Below are positions 25,458 to 33,476 of a stretch of 64,000 bases of DNA, in pieces. Position 1 is the first letter of the stretch. Every line of letters starts with the position of its first letter. Origin of the DNA: Collinsella aerofaciens (GTDB taxonomy: Bacteria; Actinomycetota; Coriobacteriia; Coriobacteriales; Coriobacteriaceae); NCBI RefSeq assembly GCF_015670745.1, contig NZ_JADPCH010000008.1, positions 26,351-90,350 of the forward strand, written 5' to 3'. The position numbers were made by a program, and so were the translations under genes. The notes beneath the pieces were generated by a model. The model had not been told where the DNA came from, did not search any database, and saw only the letters and a list, made by a program, of their open reading frames with translations.

Positions 25458-25673
25458 TCTCAATCTGTAACATCTGCAGCCGTTTTTGCCGAGTAACTGT
25501 TACAGATTGAGATTTTCTCTTCAGGGGGATTCGAATGTCTCGATCTGTAACATCTGGACGGACAAAAGGTCTCTATCTGTTACAGATCGAGACAAACGTC
25601 GGGGACTAAGATGTCTTGTCTCGATCTGTAACAGTTAGACGGGAATTCGGGCCCTAGGTGTTACAGATTGAGA
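25458..25673. repeat. Array of six alternating 15-bp half-sites (three hairpins)
   Basis: The half-site TCTC(A/G)ATCTGTAACA occurs forward at 25458, 25538 and 25619 and inverted at 25498, 25578 and 25659, so spacing is 40, 40, 40, 41 and 40 bases. Each pair forms a 15-bp hairpin with a 25-nt loop of unique sequence. Base 5 covaries: A-U in the first, G-C in the second, G-U in the third. The gene-free stretch 25274-25730 holds this array, the palindrome at 25391 and the dxs terminator. No cas genes are present; function unknown. Confidence 0.9.
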
Positions 25674-25692
25674 TAATCGCGCCGCGAAAATA

Positions 25693-25729
25693 AAAACCTC
25701 CGCGGGGGTGCTTCCCTTGCGGAGGTTTT
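25693..25729. terminator. Terminator downstream of dxs
   Basis: AAAACCTCCGC (25693-25703) pairs with GCGGAGGTTTT (25719-25729), giving T-runs on both strands. It ends the minus-strand dxs transcript right after its stop codon. Confidence 0.88.
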
Positions 25730-25730
25730 C

Positions 25731-27512
25731 TTACTCGTTCAGTAGCCTTGCGGCTTCGGCGGCCATGTTCTCGACCGTCATGCCGTTCTGTGCGAGCAGT
25801 TCGTTGGGGTCGTAGCGGTCGGGGAAGCCCTTGGCGATGCCGAAGGTGCGCGTGCGCAACGGCGTGCATGCCAGATAACATGCCACGCGCTCGCCCCAGC
25901 CGCCGTCCAAGATGCCGTCCTCGAGGGTGACGACAACACGATGCTCGGCGGCAAGGCTATCGAGGAACTCACGGTCGAGCTCGGTCGCAAAGCGCGGGTT
26001 GACGAGTGTGGCCTCGATGCCGTACTCGGCGGCCAAGCGGTTTGCCACGCGCTCGCCCAGCTCAAAGAAATCGCCAAGCGCGAGCACGGCAACGTCGCGA
26101 CCTTGGCGCACCACGTTGTAGCGCGCGATGCCGTAATCGGTGTCCTCGGCAGGTGCCAAATCGGGGCGGCTTACCAGGCCAATACCAGGCACACGAATCG
26201 CCACGGGATGCTCGCGGTGGTCGAGCGACCAGCTCAGCATGGACAGGTATTCCTCCATGCAGGTCGGCGCTAGGTAGTGCATGTTGGGAAGAGCGTCCAG
26301 CATGGAAATATCAAAGAACGAAAGGTGCGTCTCGGACGTGGTGCCAAAGATCGACGCACCAAACACCAAAATGGTTGCCGGGGCGTCGTTGAGGCACAGG
26401 TCGTGCCACAGCTCGTCGTAGGCGCGCTGCAAAAACGTGCCGTACACACCAAAGACTGGCTTGGCGCCCGAGCGCGCAAGCGCGGTGGCAAAGGTCACGG
26501 CGTGCTCCTCGGCAATGCCCACATCGACGAACTGTTTGCCGGCGGCAGCGCGAAGCTCGGGTGTAAAGCCCATGATGTAGGGTGTGGCGGCCGTGATGCC
26601 CACGACCTGCGGATCGCGCTCGATGGCGGCGCTGAGCGCCTCGCCCGTAATGTCGGCGTAGGTGCGCGGCGCAGGCTCGCTCGGATGGCCCGGGCAGAGC
26701 TTGCGGCCGGTCGCCATGTCAAAGGGGCCTACGTGATGCCAGCGCTCGGGGTCGTTTTGGGCCGGCTCAAAACCCTTGCCCTTGGCGGTGGAGACGTGCA
26801 GCACGATGGGATGATCGATATTGCGCAGTTCCTGCAGCGCATCGACGAGGGCCAACACGTCGTTACCGGCGTCCAGATAGCGGTAGTCGAGCCCCATCGC
26901 GCGGAAAACGTTGCGCTCACAGGTGCCGTTGCTGGCGCGCAGCTCGGCCAGATTGCGATAGAGGCCGCCATGGTTCTCGGCAATGGACTGGTCGTTATCG
27001 TTGACGATGATGATCAGGTTGCTATCGAGTTCGGCGGCATTGTTAAAGCCCTCAAACGCCAAGCCGCCCGAAAGCGAGCCGTCGCCAATGATGGTGATGA
27101 CGTTGTACGCATCGCCCGCCAGGTCGCGAGCGTGCGCTAGGCCGCAGCCCAGGCTCACCGAGGTCGAGGTGTGACCCATGGCGAACAGGTCATGCTCGGA
27201 CTCGTCGGGATTGGCAAAGCCAGAGGCCTCGCCAAAGCGCTCCGGATCGATATAAGTGTACGCGCGCCCAGTCAGCGCCTTGTGGGCGTAGGTCTGGTGC
27301 GAAACGTCAAAGACAATCTTGTCGATAGGGGAGTTAAACACGCGATGGAGCGCGACCGTAAGCTCAACGACGCCCAGGTTGGGGGCAACGTGCCCGCCGA
27401 CGGCGGCGGAGCTTTCGAGGATGGCGTGGCGAATCTCGTCGCAGAGCTGTGGGAGCTCGGCACGATTAAGAGCCTTGACGTCCTCGGGCGTTGTCGTTTG
27501 CGTAAGCAGCAT
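25731..27512 (-). CDS. dxs: 1-deoxy-D-xylulose-5-phosphate synthase
   Basis: Thiamine-diphosphate enzyme of 593 residues (family usually 600-640) that condenses pyruvate and glyceraldehyde 3-phosphate at the start of the MEP isoprenoid pathway and for thiamine and pyridoxal synthesis. Motifs in order: GGHVAPNLGVVELTVALH (N-terminal His site), the ThDP motif GDGSLSGGLAFEG to NDND, HVSTAKGKGFEPAQ, the pyrimidine-domain segment DVGIAEEHAVTFA, and the C-terminal transketolase domain. Divergent from the HD-domain gene; the promoters must lie in 27513-27740. Confidence 0.92.
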   Translation of the reverse strand: MLLTQTTTPEDVKALNRAELPQLCDEIRHAILESSAAVGGHVAPNLGVVELTVALHRVFNSPIDKIVFDVSHQTYAHKALTGRAYTYIDPERFGEASGFANPDESEHDLFAMGHTSTSVSLGCGLAHARDLAGDAYNVITIIGDGSLSGGLAFEGFNNAAELDSNLIIIVNDNDQSIAENHGGLYRNLAELRASNGTCERNVFRAMGLDYRYLDAGNDVLALVDALQELRNIDHPIVLHVSTAKGKGFEPAQNDPERWHHVGPFDMATGRKLCPGHPSEPAPRTYADITGEALSAAIERDPQVVGITAATPYIMGFTPELRAAAGKQFVDVGIAEEHAVTFATALARSGAKPVFGVYGTFLQRAYDELWHDLCLNDAPATILVFGASIFGTTSETHLSFFDISMLDALPNMHYLAPTCMEEYLSMLSWSLDHREHPVAIRVPGIGLVSRPDLAPAEDTDYGIARYNVVRQGRDVAVLALGDFFELGERVANRLAAEYGIEATLVNPRFATELDREFLDSLAAEHRVVVTLEDGILDGGWGERVACYLACTPLRTRTFGIAKGFPDRYDPNELLAQNGMTVENMAAEAARLLNE

Positions 27513-27740
27513 CGTTGTGGGTTACTCCATGCGAATCGAGCGCCGGCGCTCCCTCGGCCGACACAATTGCACAAGACAGTCTCGCACATTTTGGCGTTTG
27601 ATATGTGACGGCGGCGCGGTAATTCGCCAACTGGCGGGGCAAAACGTTTTGTCCGATGCCATACTGATGTGTTCCATGATGTTTTTATCGATTGTGCACA
27701 AGCCGTGGCTTGCCGCTGTGAGCCGCTGGAAGGAGGCAGC

Positions 27741-28277
27741 ATGTCCGATGTCGTTCGTGCCGAGAACATCGCGTGCGAAGTAGACCATGCTGCCCGTCAA
27801 CTGGCACAGGCGGGCCGTCTGGACCTGACGCGCGAGTTTATCCAACATGGCGACGTGACGGTCTATGCACATGTGACTTCGGTAGCGCGGGCGAGCCTGT
27901 CCTTTGCCGAGCGCTTGGGCCGTGCTGGCATTTCGGTCGACCGTGCTTCGTTGCTGCGCGGAGCCCTGCTGCACGATTACTTTCTCTATGACTGGCACGA
28001 TCCCGATCCAAGCCATCGGCTGCATGGCTTTCGCCACCCGTTTTTTGCCCTGGCGCGTGCCGAGGAAGATTTTGAACTGACGCCGCGCGAGCGGAATATT
28101 ATCGTGCGGCATATGTTTCCGCTGGTGCCGGTGCCGCCGACGTGTCGCGAGGCGTGGATTGTGTGCCTGGCGGATAAATGGTGTGCTCTGCGTGAGACGG
28201 TCGCCGGCCGCCTGCCGCGCAAGGATGAGACGGACGATAGCGTGAGCAAAGCATCGAGTGAAAAGAGGAGAGGGTAG
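27741..28277 (+). CDS. HD-domain protein, probable phosphohydrolase
   Basis: Protein of 178 residues with metal-binding HD features: AHVTSVARASLSFAERL (first His), LLRGALLHDYFLYDWHD (HD pair) and VRHMFPL further on, ending in LADKWCALRETV. This matches uncharacterised small HD hydrolases acting on nucleotides or phosphoesters. GAAGGAGG lies before ATG 27741; longer in-frame starts lack a binding site. It is followed after 3 bases by the CmpB-like membrane gene, so the two are cotranscribed. Confidence 0.85.
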   Translation: MSDVVRAENIACEVDHAARQLAQAGRLDLTREFIQHGDVTVYAHVTSVARASLSFAERLGRAGISVDRASLLRGALLHDYFLYDWHDPDPSHRLHGFRHPFFALARAEEDFELTPRERNIIVRHMFPLVPVPPTCREAWIVCLADKWCALRETVAGRLPRKDETDDSVSKASSEKRRG

Positions 28278-28280
28278 ACG

Positions 28281-29300
28281 GTGGAAACCGCGATTGATAT
28301 GGCGTTTGACGGCGCGACGCTTGCCGCCTGCCCACTCTCGGCACTGGTGCTCTCGTTTGCCTTTTACGGGTTTTGCGGTTGGGTATGGGAATCGACAGTA
28401 TGCGCCATGCTCAATCACGGACGATTTGCCAACAGTGGCTTTTTGCTGGGGCCGTGTTGTCCTATCTATGGTGTGGGCGGCATTGCCTGCTGGCTGCTGT
28501 TGCGCGGGATTCCGGATGCCTCGAGCCAGTTTGTCGCTGCAGCGCTCGTTTGCAGCGTGATTGAGTACAGCGTAGGCGTGCTGTTGGAAAAAACAACGGG
28601 CGCTCGCTTTTGGGACTATTCGCACCTGCCGTTTAACCTGCACGGACGTATCTGCCTGTACTGGGCATGCGCGTTTGGCCTGGGTGCGCTGTGCATTTGC
28701 CGTTTAGTGGAGCCGGCATTGCTGGGGCTGCTTGGTCATCTGCCGGTGCTGATTGTGCGGCTGTCCTCCTTTATCGTCGCGGTCGCGATGATGGTCGACG
28801 CGGTGTGCTCGTTGGCGAGCTGGCGGCGTCTGTCCGATCAGTTGGAGCGTGTGCGCGCCGACCTTGCCGACCGCATCAACGAGTCGCTTGCCGATGCGTC
28901 CGACTCCATGCTCGAACGTATTCCCGATTCGGCGATCGACTCGGTGGCACAGACGCATATCCGCAGCCGTGCCGTTAACGCGTGGCTGGCGGAGTTGGGC
29001 GACGCGACGCTCGATGCCCTGCGCGAGAAGGCTTCGATGCCGACGTTTATCGCGGATGGTGCTCGCGGCCTGGCGCTTGCCGCCCGCCGTGTGGCCGATG
29101 CCGCGCCGAACATGCCGCGTCCGTCGCTCAGTCGTCGCCTTGCCGGCAAGCGCATGAGCCGTCCGGTGCCAAGCGTGTCGCTCAGCCGACGCGACCTGCG
29201 CTTCTTCAATGCCTTCCCGCGCTTGCGCATCAACCGCTACGAGGGCGTCATCCGAGCTACCGACCTCCGCGACCGAGCCCGCGAGCTGTTCCGCCGCTAG
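28281..29300 (+). CDS. CmpB-like (putative ABC-transporter type IV) membrane protein
   Basis: Protein of 339 residues. The first 180 residues hold about five membrane segments with the motif YGFCGWVWESTVCAMLNHGR, then NSGFLLGPCCPIYGVGG, which is diagnostic of the DUF1113/ABC_trans_CmpB family. LLEKTTGARFWDYSHLPFNLHGRICLYW is also visible as shorter conserved blocks. The C-terminal 160 residues are cytosolic and charged, and probably coiled coil. Start is GTG 28281, 3 bases after the HD gene, with GGAGAGGG upstream; an ATG at 28299 is an alternative. The biochemical role of the family is unknown. Confidence 0.83.
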   Translation: METAIDMAFDGATLAACPLSALVLSFAFYGFCGWVWESTVCAMLNHGRFANSGFLLGPCCPIYGVGGIACWLLLRGIPDASSQFVAAALVCSVIEYSVGVLLEKTTGARFWDYSHLPFNLHGRICLYWACAFGLGALCICRLVEPALLGLLGHLPVLIVRLSSFIVAVAMMVDAVCSLASWRRLSDQLERVRADLADRINESLADASDSMLERIPDSAIDSVAQTHIRSRAVNAWLAELGDATLDALREKASMPTFIADGARGLALAARRVADAAPNMPRPSLSRRLAGKRMSRPVPSVSLSRRDLRFFNAFPRLRINRYEGVIRATDLRDRARELFRR

Positions 29301-29498
29301 CCGGGACGGGCGCGCTCACGGCTTCCTTGCTCGCGTATTTCCCGTTCGTTTCGCGTCCGTTGCCGCGCCGTTTCCAAAATTGCGGCACCGTTTCCATTCG
29401 ACAACGCCGCGTTTAACAACGCCGTATCTGGTCTACACCAGTTGCCCCTCGGCCGCATTATGGGCGCCGACAACGTTCATGCGACCAAGGGAGAGCGA

Positions 29499-30776
29499 AT
29501 GTACGATACGGGATCGACAACGTTTATGCTCGTCTGCACCATGCTCGTGTTTTTAATGACACCGGGCTTGGCGTTTTTCTATGGCGGCCTGTCCAGGCGC
29601 AAAAATGTCATCAACACCATGCTTATGTGCTTTGGCGCCATTGGCCTGGTTGGTGTGCTGTGGATTGTTGCCGGCTGGTCTCTGGCCTATGGCGGCGACG
29701 GTTCCAGCCCGTTTATTGGAGGCCTTGACCAGCTGCTGTGCCTGCCGGTACTCAACCAGGTGCTGCAGGCGGCCGAGGGCAATGCCGCGGACGGTGCCGC
29801 CTACCCTCAGATCATCAACATTGCCTTCCAGATGGCGTTTGCCATGATCACTGCCGCTATCGTCACGGGCAGCCTGGCCGGCCGCGTTAAGTTTGGTGCC
29901 ATGACGGCCTTCCTGGGCATTTGGCTGCTCGTGGTCTATGCGCCGCTCGCCCACATGGTCTGGGGCGGCGATGGCTCCTTTATCGGCGACATCATCGGCG
30001 CACTCGTCTTTGCCGGCGGCGACGTGGTGCACATTTCGTCCGGTCTTACCGGCCTGATCCTCTGCTTAATGCTTGGCCGTCGTCGTGGCTTTGGCATGGT
30101 GAGCTACCGTCCACATAACGTGCCGTTTGTGGCGTTGGGCGCCGGCCTGCTTTGGTTTGGCTGGTTTGGCTTTAATGGCGGCAGCGAGTTTAAGGCCGAC
30201 GCTGTGGCGGCGCTCGCCATCCTCAACACCGTGACGGCTAGCGCGGCGGGCATGGTCTCGTGGCTTGCCGTCGAGTGCGTGCACACCGGTCGCCCCACGC
30301 TGGTGGGCGCCAGCACCGGTCTGGTTGCGGGCCTTGTGGTGGTCACGCCCGGCGCGGGCTTTGTCGAGCCGTGGGCAGCGCTGGTCATGGGCCTGATCGT
30401 CTCTCCCATCTGCTACCTGGCCATCAGCCATCTTAAGACCAAATTTGGCTACGACGATGCGCTCGACGCGTTTGGCTGCCACGGCATCGGCGGCATCCTG
30501 GGCGGCGTGCTCACGGGGCTGTTCTGCGTGCCGGAGCTCTCGTGGACCGGTAAGGGCGGCCTGTTCTACACGGGCGATGTCTCGCTGCTCATCTCGCAGA
30601 TTTTGGGCATTGTGGTGACGGTCGCTATTGTACTGGTGCTCGACTTGGTGATCGCCGCGGTGGTCAAGGCACTGTTCCACGGCAGCCTGCGCGTGGACGA
30701 GGCCGACGAGGCGCTGGGCTTGGATGCGAGTCAACACGGCGAGAGCGCATATCCCTCCTTCTCGGGACTTGACTAG
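29499..30776 (+). CDS. amt: Ammonium transporter
   Basis: Amt/Rh channel of 425 residues with about 11 membrane helices. Family motifs are MTPGLAFFYGGLSRRKNVINT near the N-terminus, LAHMVWGGDGSFIGD, FAGGDVVHISSGLTGL (pore histidine region), FGWFGFNGGSE and DAFGCHGIGGILGGVLTG (second pore histidine). It imports ammonium and is normally gated by the PII protein encoded next (30923-31261). Start ATG 29499 follows AAGGGAGAG. The long imperfect palindrome after its stop may tune expression of the PII gene. Confidence 0.95.
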   Translation: MYDTGSTTFMLVCTMLVFLMTPGLAFFYGGLSRRKNVINTMLMCFGAIGLVGVLWIVAGWSLAYGGDGSSPFIGGLDQLLCLPVLNQVLQAAEGNAADGAAYPQIINIAFQMAFAMITAAIVTGSLAGRVKFGAMTAFLGIWLLVVYAPLAHMVWGGDGSFIGDIIGALVFAGGDVVHISSGLTGLILCLMLGRRRGFGMVSYRPHNVPFVALGAGLLWFGWFGFNGGSEFKADAVAALAILNTVTASAAGMVSWLAVECVHTGRPTLVGASTGLVAGLVVVTPGAGFVEPWAALVMGLIVSPICYLAISHLKTKFGYDDALDAFGCHGIGGILGGVLTGLFCVPELSWTGKGGLFYTGDVSLLISQILGIVVTVAIVLVLDLVIAAVVKALFHGSLRVDEADEALGLDASQHGESAYPSFSGLD

Positions 30777-30779
30777 CGG

Positions 30780-30875
30780 CTTCCCCAGGCACCGCACCTT
30801 GGGTTTCAAACCGTCGCTTGCGTACAAAAGTACGCGGCGCTCCTCTTTCAACCCAATCTGCGGCACCTGGGAAAC
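30780..30875. repeat. Long imperfect palindrome between amt and the PII gene
   Basis: The outer TTCCCCAGG...CACCGC pairs with GCGGCACCTGGGAAA, the middle TTGGGTTT with TTCAACCCAA, and the centre is GCGTACAAAAGTACGC (30820-30835). About 95 bases fold into one imperfect stem. It could be a terminator, an attenuator, a processing site or a repeat element; there is no T-run. Confidence 0.7.
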
Positions 30876-30922
30876 CCGCGTCTCATGTAAAGGGATACGT
30901 TGATTATTGAGAGGAATTCATT

Positions 30923-31261
30923 ATGAAAAAGATCACGGCTATCGTGCGCCAGGAAAAGCTTGAGGTTCTTAAAGATGCGCTGTTTGCTGCCGATGTTCGT
31001 GGCATGACTATCAACCAGGTGCAGGGTTGCGGCGCACAGCATGGCTGGAAGGAATACGTGCGCGGCAACGAGTTGCTTGTCAACACGATCCCTAAGGTGC
31101 AGTTCACCCTCATCTGCGCCGATGAACATGTCGACGGAATTGTCGACATCATCTGCAACGCCGCCCGCACCGGTGCCGTCGGAGACGGCAAGATCTGGGT
31201 CGAGCCGGTCGAGGAAGTTATCCGCATCCGCCCCGGCGAACACGGCCCCGCCGCGGTGTAG
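30923..31261 (+). CDS. glnK: PII nitrogen regulatory protein
   Basis: Trimeric nitrogen sensor of 112 residues that would bind ATP/ADP and 2-oxoglutarate and block the Amt channel. Motifs are MKKITAIVRQEKLEVLKDAL, the T-loop start GCGAQHGWKEYVRGNE, and the B-loop RTGAVGDGKIWVEPVEEVIRIRPGE. Aligned without gaps to E. coli GlnB, the uridylylated Tyr51 falls on valine, with a Tyr one position earlier, so classical uridylylation is doubtful. Linked to amt (146-base gap containing the palindrome). GAGAGG lies before the ATG. Confidence 0.92.
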   Translation: MKKITAIVRQEKLEVLKDALFAADVRGMTINQVQGCGAQHGWKEYVRGNELLVNTIPKVQFTLICADEHVDGIVDIICNAARTGAVGDGKIWVEPVEEVIRIRPGEHGPAAV

Positions 31262-31274
31262 AATCGACCGTCTA

Positions 31275-31328
31275 CCATCCGCAACGTTAAAATGCTGCAA
31301 TGAGACACAAGGCTTGCGTTGCGGATGG
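31275..31328. promoter_or_regulatory. Perfect 12-bp inverted repeat before the TetR gene
   Basis: CCATCCGCAACG (31275-31286) and CGTTGCGGATGG (31317-31328) are perfect inverted repeats 30 bases apart, ending 8 bases before the TetR start. It might be the PII gene terminator or a TetR autoregulatory site; in RNA it would cover the TetR ribosome binding site. Confidence 0.5.
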
Positions 31329-31335
31329 ACGGATT

Positions 31336-31998
31336 ATGGGTCGTAATAAATATCCCGAGGAGACGGTCGCGAAGATCCTCGACGCGGCGCTGGAGCTATT
31401 CTGCGCGCAGGGTTATGAGGGGACGAGCATTCAAGACATCGTCGACCGCCTCGATGGCATGACCAAGGGTGCTGTCTATCATCACTTTAAGAGCAAAGAG
31501 GAGATTTTCAACGCCGCATTTGATCGGGCAACGGCTCCGATTGCTGAGCACCGTCGCGCGACACTCGGTGCTGGCAATATGACGGGAGCTCAAAAGCTCA
31601 AACGACTTTATGCGCCCGAGTCCGTCGTTCCGCAAATCGAGCTATGGGCTCGCATGCATCCTGCGGCAGATCCGGTAAAAAGCTCGCGGCTGCTGGCGAT
31701 GCAGTATCAAGGTTCGTTTGACGAGTCGGCCGATGGCAATCTCTTGCCAGTAATCGAGGAGGGCATCGCCGACGGCTCCATTGCGTGCGAATGCCCGCGC
31801 GAAGCAGCGGAGGCCGTATCGTTGTTAGCGAATCTTTGGCTGCTGCCATTGTTCCGTCCGCTCGAGCCCAAGGAGCGAATGCTTGCTCGCGCACAATGTT
31901 TGGCGCAGATGGCGGCCGCGGTGGGGCTTGATTTGGGTAATGAAGTGCTCCAGACAACGGTCCAGATTTGGGACGTATGGAACCGTGCCGGGTGGTAA
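31336..31998 (+). CDS. TetR-family transcriptional repressor
   Basis: Protein of 220 residues. Residues 8-55 are the TetR helix-turn-helix: ETVAKILDAALELFCAQGYE, TSIQDIVDRLDGMTKGAVYH and HFKSKEEIF. The C-terminal ligand domain is divergent. It is followed after a 101-base gap by an MFS transporter with a strong palindrome before it, the classical arrangement of a repressor and the efflux pump it controls. ATG 31336 is chosen; an ATG at 31300 lies inside the inverted repeat and has no binding site. An inducer cannot be named. Confidence 0.88.
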   Translation: MGRNKYPEETVAKILDAALELFCAQGYEGTSIQDIVDRLDGMTKGAVYHHFKSKEEIFNAAFDRATAPIAEHRRATLGAGNMTGAQKLKRLYAPESVVPQIELWARMHPAADPVKSSRLLAMQYQGSFDESADGNLLPVIEEGIADGSIACECPREAAEAVSLLANLWLLPLFRPLEPKERMLARAQCLAQMAAAVGLDLGNEVLQTTVQIWDVWNRAGW

Positions 31999-32003
31999 TA
32001 TAG

Positions 32004-32087
32004 ATACCAACGGTATGTAATTGATTTGTGAGGGTAGCCACGGCTGCCCTTTTCAAGTCATTAAATACATACTAGCAGTATGTATTT
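32004..32087 (+). promoter_or_regulatory. TetR-type operators before the MFS gene
   Basis: AAATACATAC (32063-32072) and GTATGTATTT (32078-32087) form a perfect 10-bp inverted repeat around TAGCA, directly upstream of the MFS ribosome binding site. A weaker ATACC-AAC-GGTAT palindrome at 32004-32016 shares the GTATGTA edge. These are likely binding sites for the adjacent TetR protein. Confidence 0.75.
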
Positions 32088-32099
32088 GGGGGCAGGCTT

Positions 32100-33362
32100 A
32101 TGGCTGGGATGCGAAGAATTAGCGTTTCGTTGGCGCCAAAAACAGTGCGATCTATCAGACTATTTGGCCTTCTTGTTGCACAGCTGTGTGCGTATTCAAT
32201 GTTGTCAGCACTGTGCTTTGCGTGTCCGCTCTACTTGTTCGATTGCAGCGGCTCGTCAACGTTATATGGCGCCGTCGCGGCGATAGCGTTCATACCAGGC
32301 GTGCTCGCGACTCCGGTTGGCGGGATCTTGGCGGATCGGGGAAGACATCGCGGGGTTCTTGTGGTACTCGGCATTGTTCTGATGGCTACATCACTGCTGT
32401 TTATCCCCGTGAAGCGTTCGCTGCCTCTTGCGGTTGTCGTGGCAGCAATGCTTTGCGTCCAATATGGCATCCAATCGCTGTTGAAACCGATGCTTCAAAT
32501 TGAGACGGTGCGCATGACGGGCCAAGAAAAGGTTGAGCGTGCCACTGCGTTGGTCTCGCAGATAACCATGATGAGTAATATCTTGGGGCCTGTAGTCGGG
32601 ACGGCAGTCTATGGGTGCTTCGGTATCGATGCTCTATGCGAAACTGCGGCGTTGACGTTTGCGATGTCAGCCCTGCTGTTTGGGGGCGCACTCAAGCAAA
32701 ATGCCTCATCTGGAATGACGGGGGACAGTACGACTTGCTCGACATGCCGAAACGATTTTCGGGAGTCGATTCGGTATCTGTTGCAAAATTCATCATTGGT
32801 CGCCGTGATTTTGCTTGCGGCTATTTTGGACCTTGCGTTGGTTGGGCTAACGATTGGCGCTCCCGTTATTGTTGCAAAGCATCTCGGAATGCAGTCATCC
32901 TTTGTTGGGATTATTGAGGTGGCTATGGGCTTAGGTGGTCTTGTCGGCAGTGGTTTGGTCGGTATTTGGCCGCATCGTTTTTCCTTCAAGGGCATATGTC
33001 GATATGTTGCGATGATCTGTTTTGGAGTCGTACCGATTATTGTCACGCTACTGAGCGGTCCTGATGAATTAGCGTTTGCCGCGCTTGCGGCCGGCTCGGC
33101 ATGGGTCATGGCGTGGGCAAGCATTACATCGGTCGAAATCGTTTCATTTGTTCAGCTGTCAGCGCCAAAGGAACTCTGCGGAAAAGTGCTGGCACTCGTT
33201 TATATGACGCTTTCCTGTGCAACGCCTATTGGCCAATTGGTTTACGGACTCGCATATGATCGATGGACACCGGCGATTGTATTCGCAGGCATGCTGGCGG
33301 TGCTGACGTTGACGACGGCGTTGTTTTATCGGCTGAAAAGTCGCTTATGGCGAATGTCTTAA
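32100..33362 (+). CDS. MFS transporter, probable efflux pump
   Basis: Membrane protein of 420 residues with 12 predicted helices. The loop motif between helices 2 and 3 is visible (FIPGVLATPVGGILADRGRHR, matching G-x-L-a-D-r-x-g-r-k). The layout resembles MFS drug exporters of the MdtG/enterobactin-exporter type. GGGGGCAGG lies before the ATG. The palindromic operator overlaps its promoter region, so it is probably repressed by the upstream TetR and induced by a substrate. Base composition is somewhat more A/T-rich by eye than in neighbours. Confidence 0.87.
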   Translation: MAGMRRISVSLAPKTVRSIRLFGLLVAQLCAYSMLSALCFACPLYLFDCSGSSTLYGAVAAIAFIPGVLATPVGGILADRGRHRGVLVVLGIVLMATSLLFIPVKRSLPLAVVVAAMLCVQYGIQSLLKPMLQIETVRMTGQEKVERATALVSQITMMSNILGPVVGTAVYGCFGIDALCETAALTFAMSALLFGGALKQNASSGMTGDSTTCSTCRNDFRESIRYLLQNSSLVAVILLAAILDLALVGLTIGAPVIVAKHLGMQSSFVGIIEVAMGLGGLVGSGLVGIWPHRFSFKGICRYVAMICFGVVPIIVTLLSGPDELAFAALAAGSAWVMAWASITSVEIVSFVQLSAPKELCGKVLALVYMTLSCATPIGQLVYGLAYDRWTPAIVFAGMLAVLTLTTALFYRLKSRLWRMS

Positions 33363-33476
33363 GGCACTGGGGCACCGTGAATTTGTGGAGGCAGTGGCAC
33401 GTCGCGCCGGGACGCCATTGTTTGGACGCGCCCGTTCTCGTCTACAATATCGTGCAGACGAAGGAGAGGCGTGCCC

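Noticed and set aside
25458..25673. CRISPR array
   Set aside because: Repeats are only 15 bp, alternate in orientation rather than being direct, and no cas genes or leader are present.
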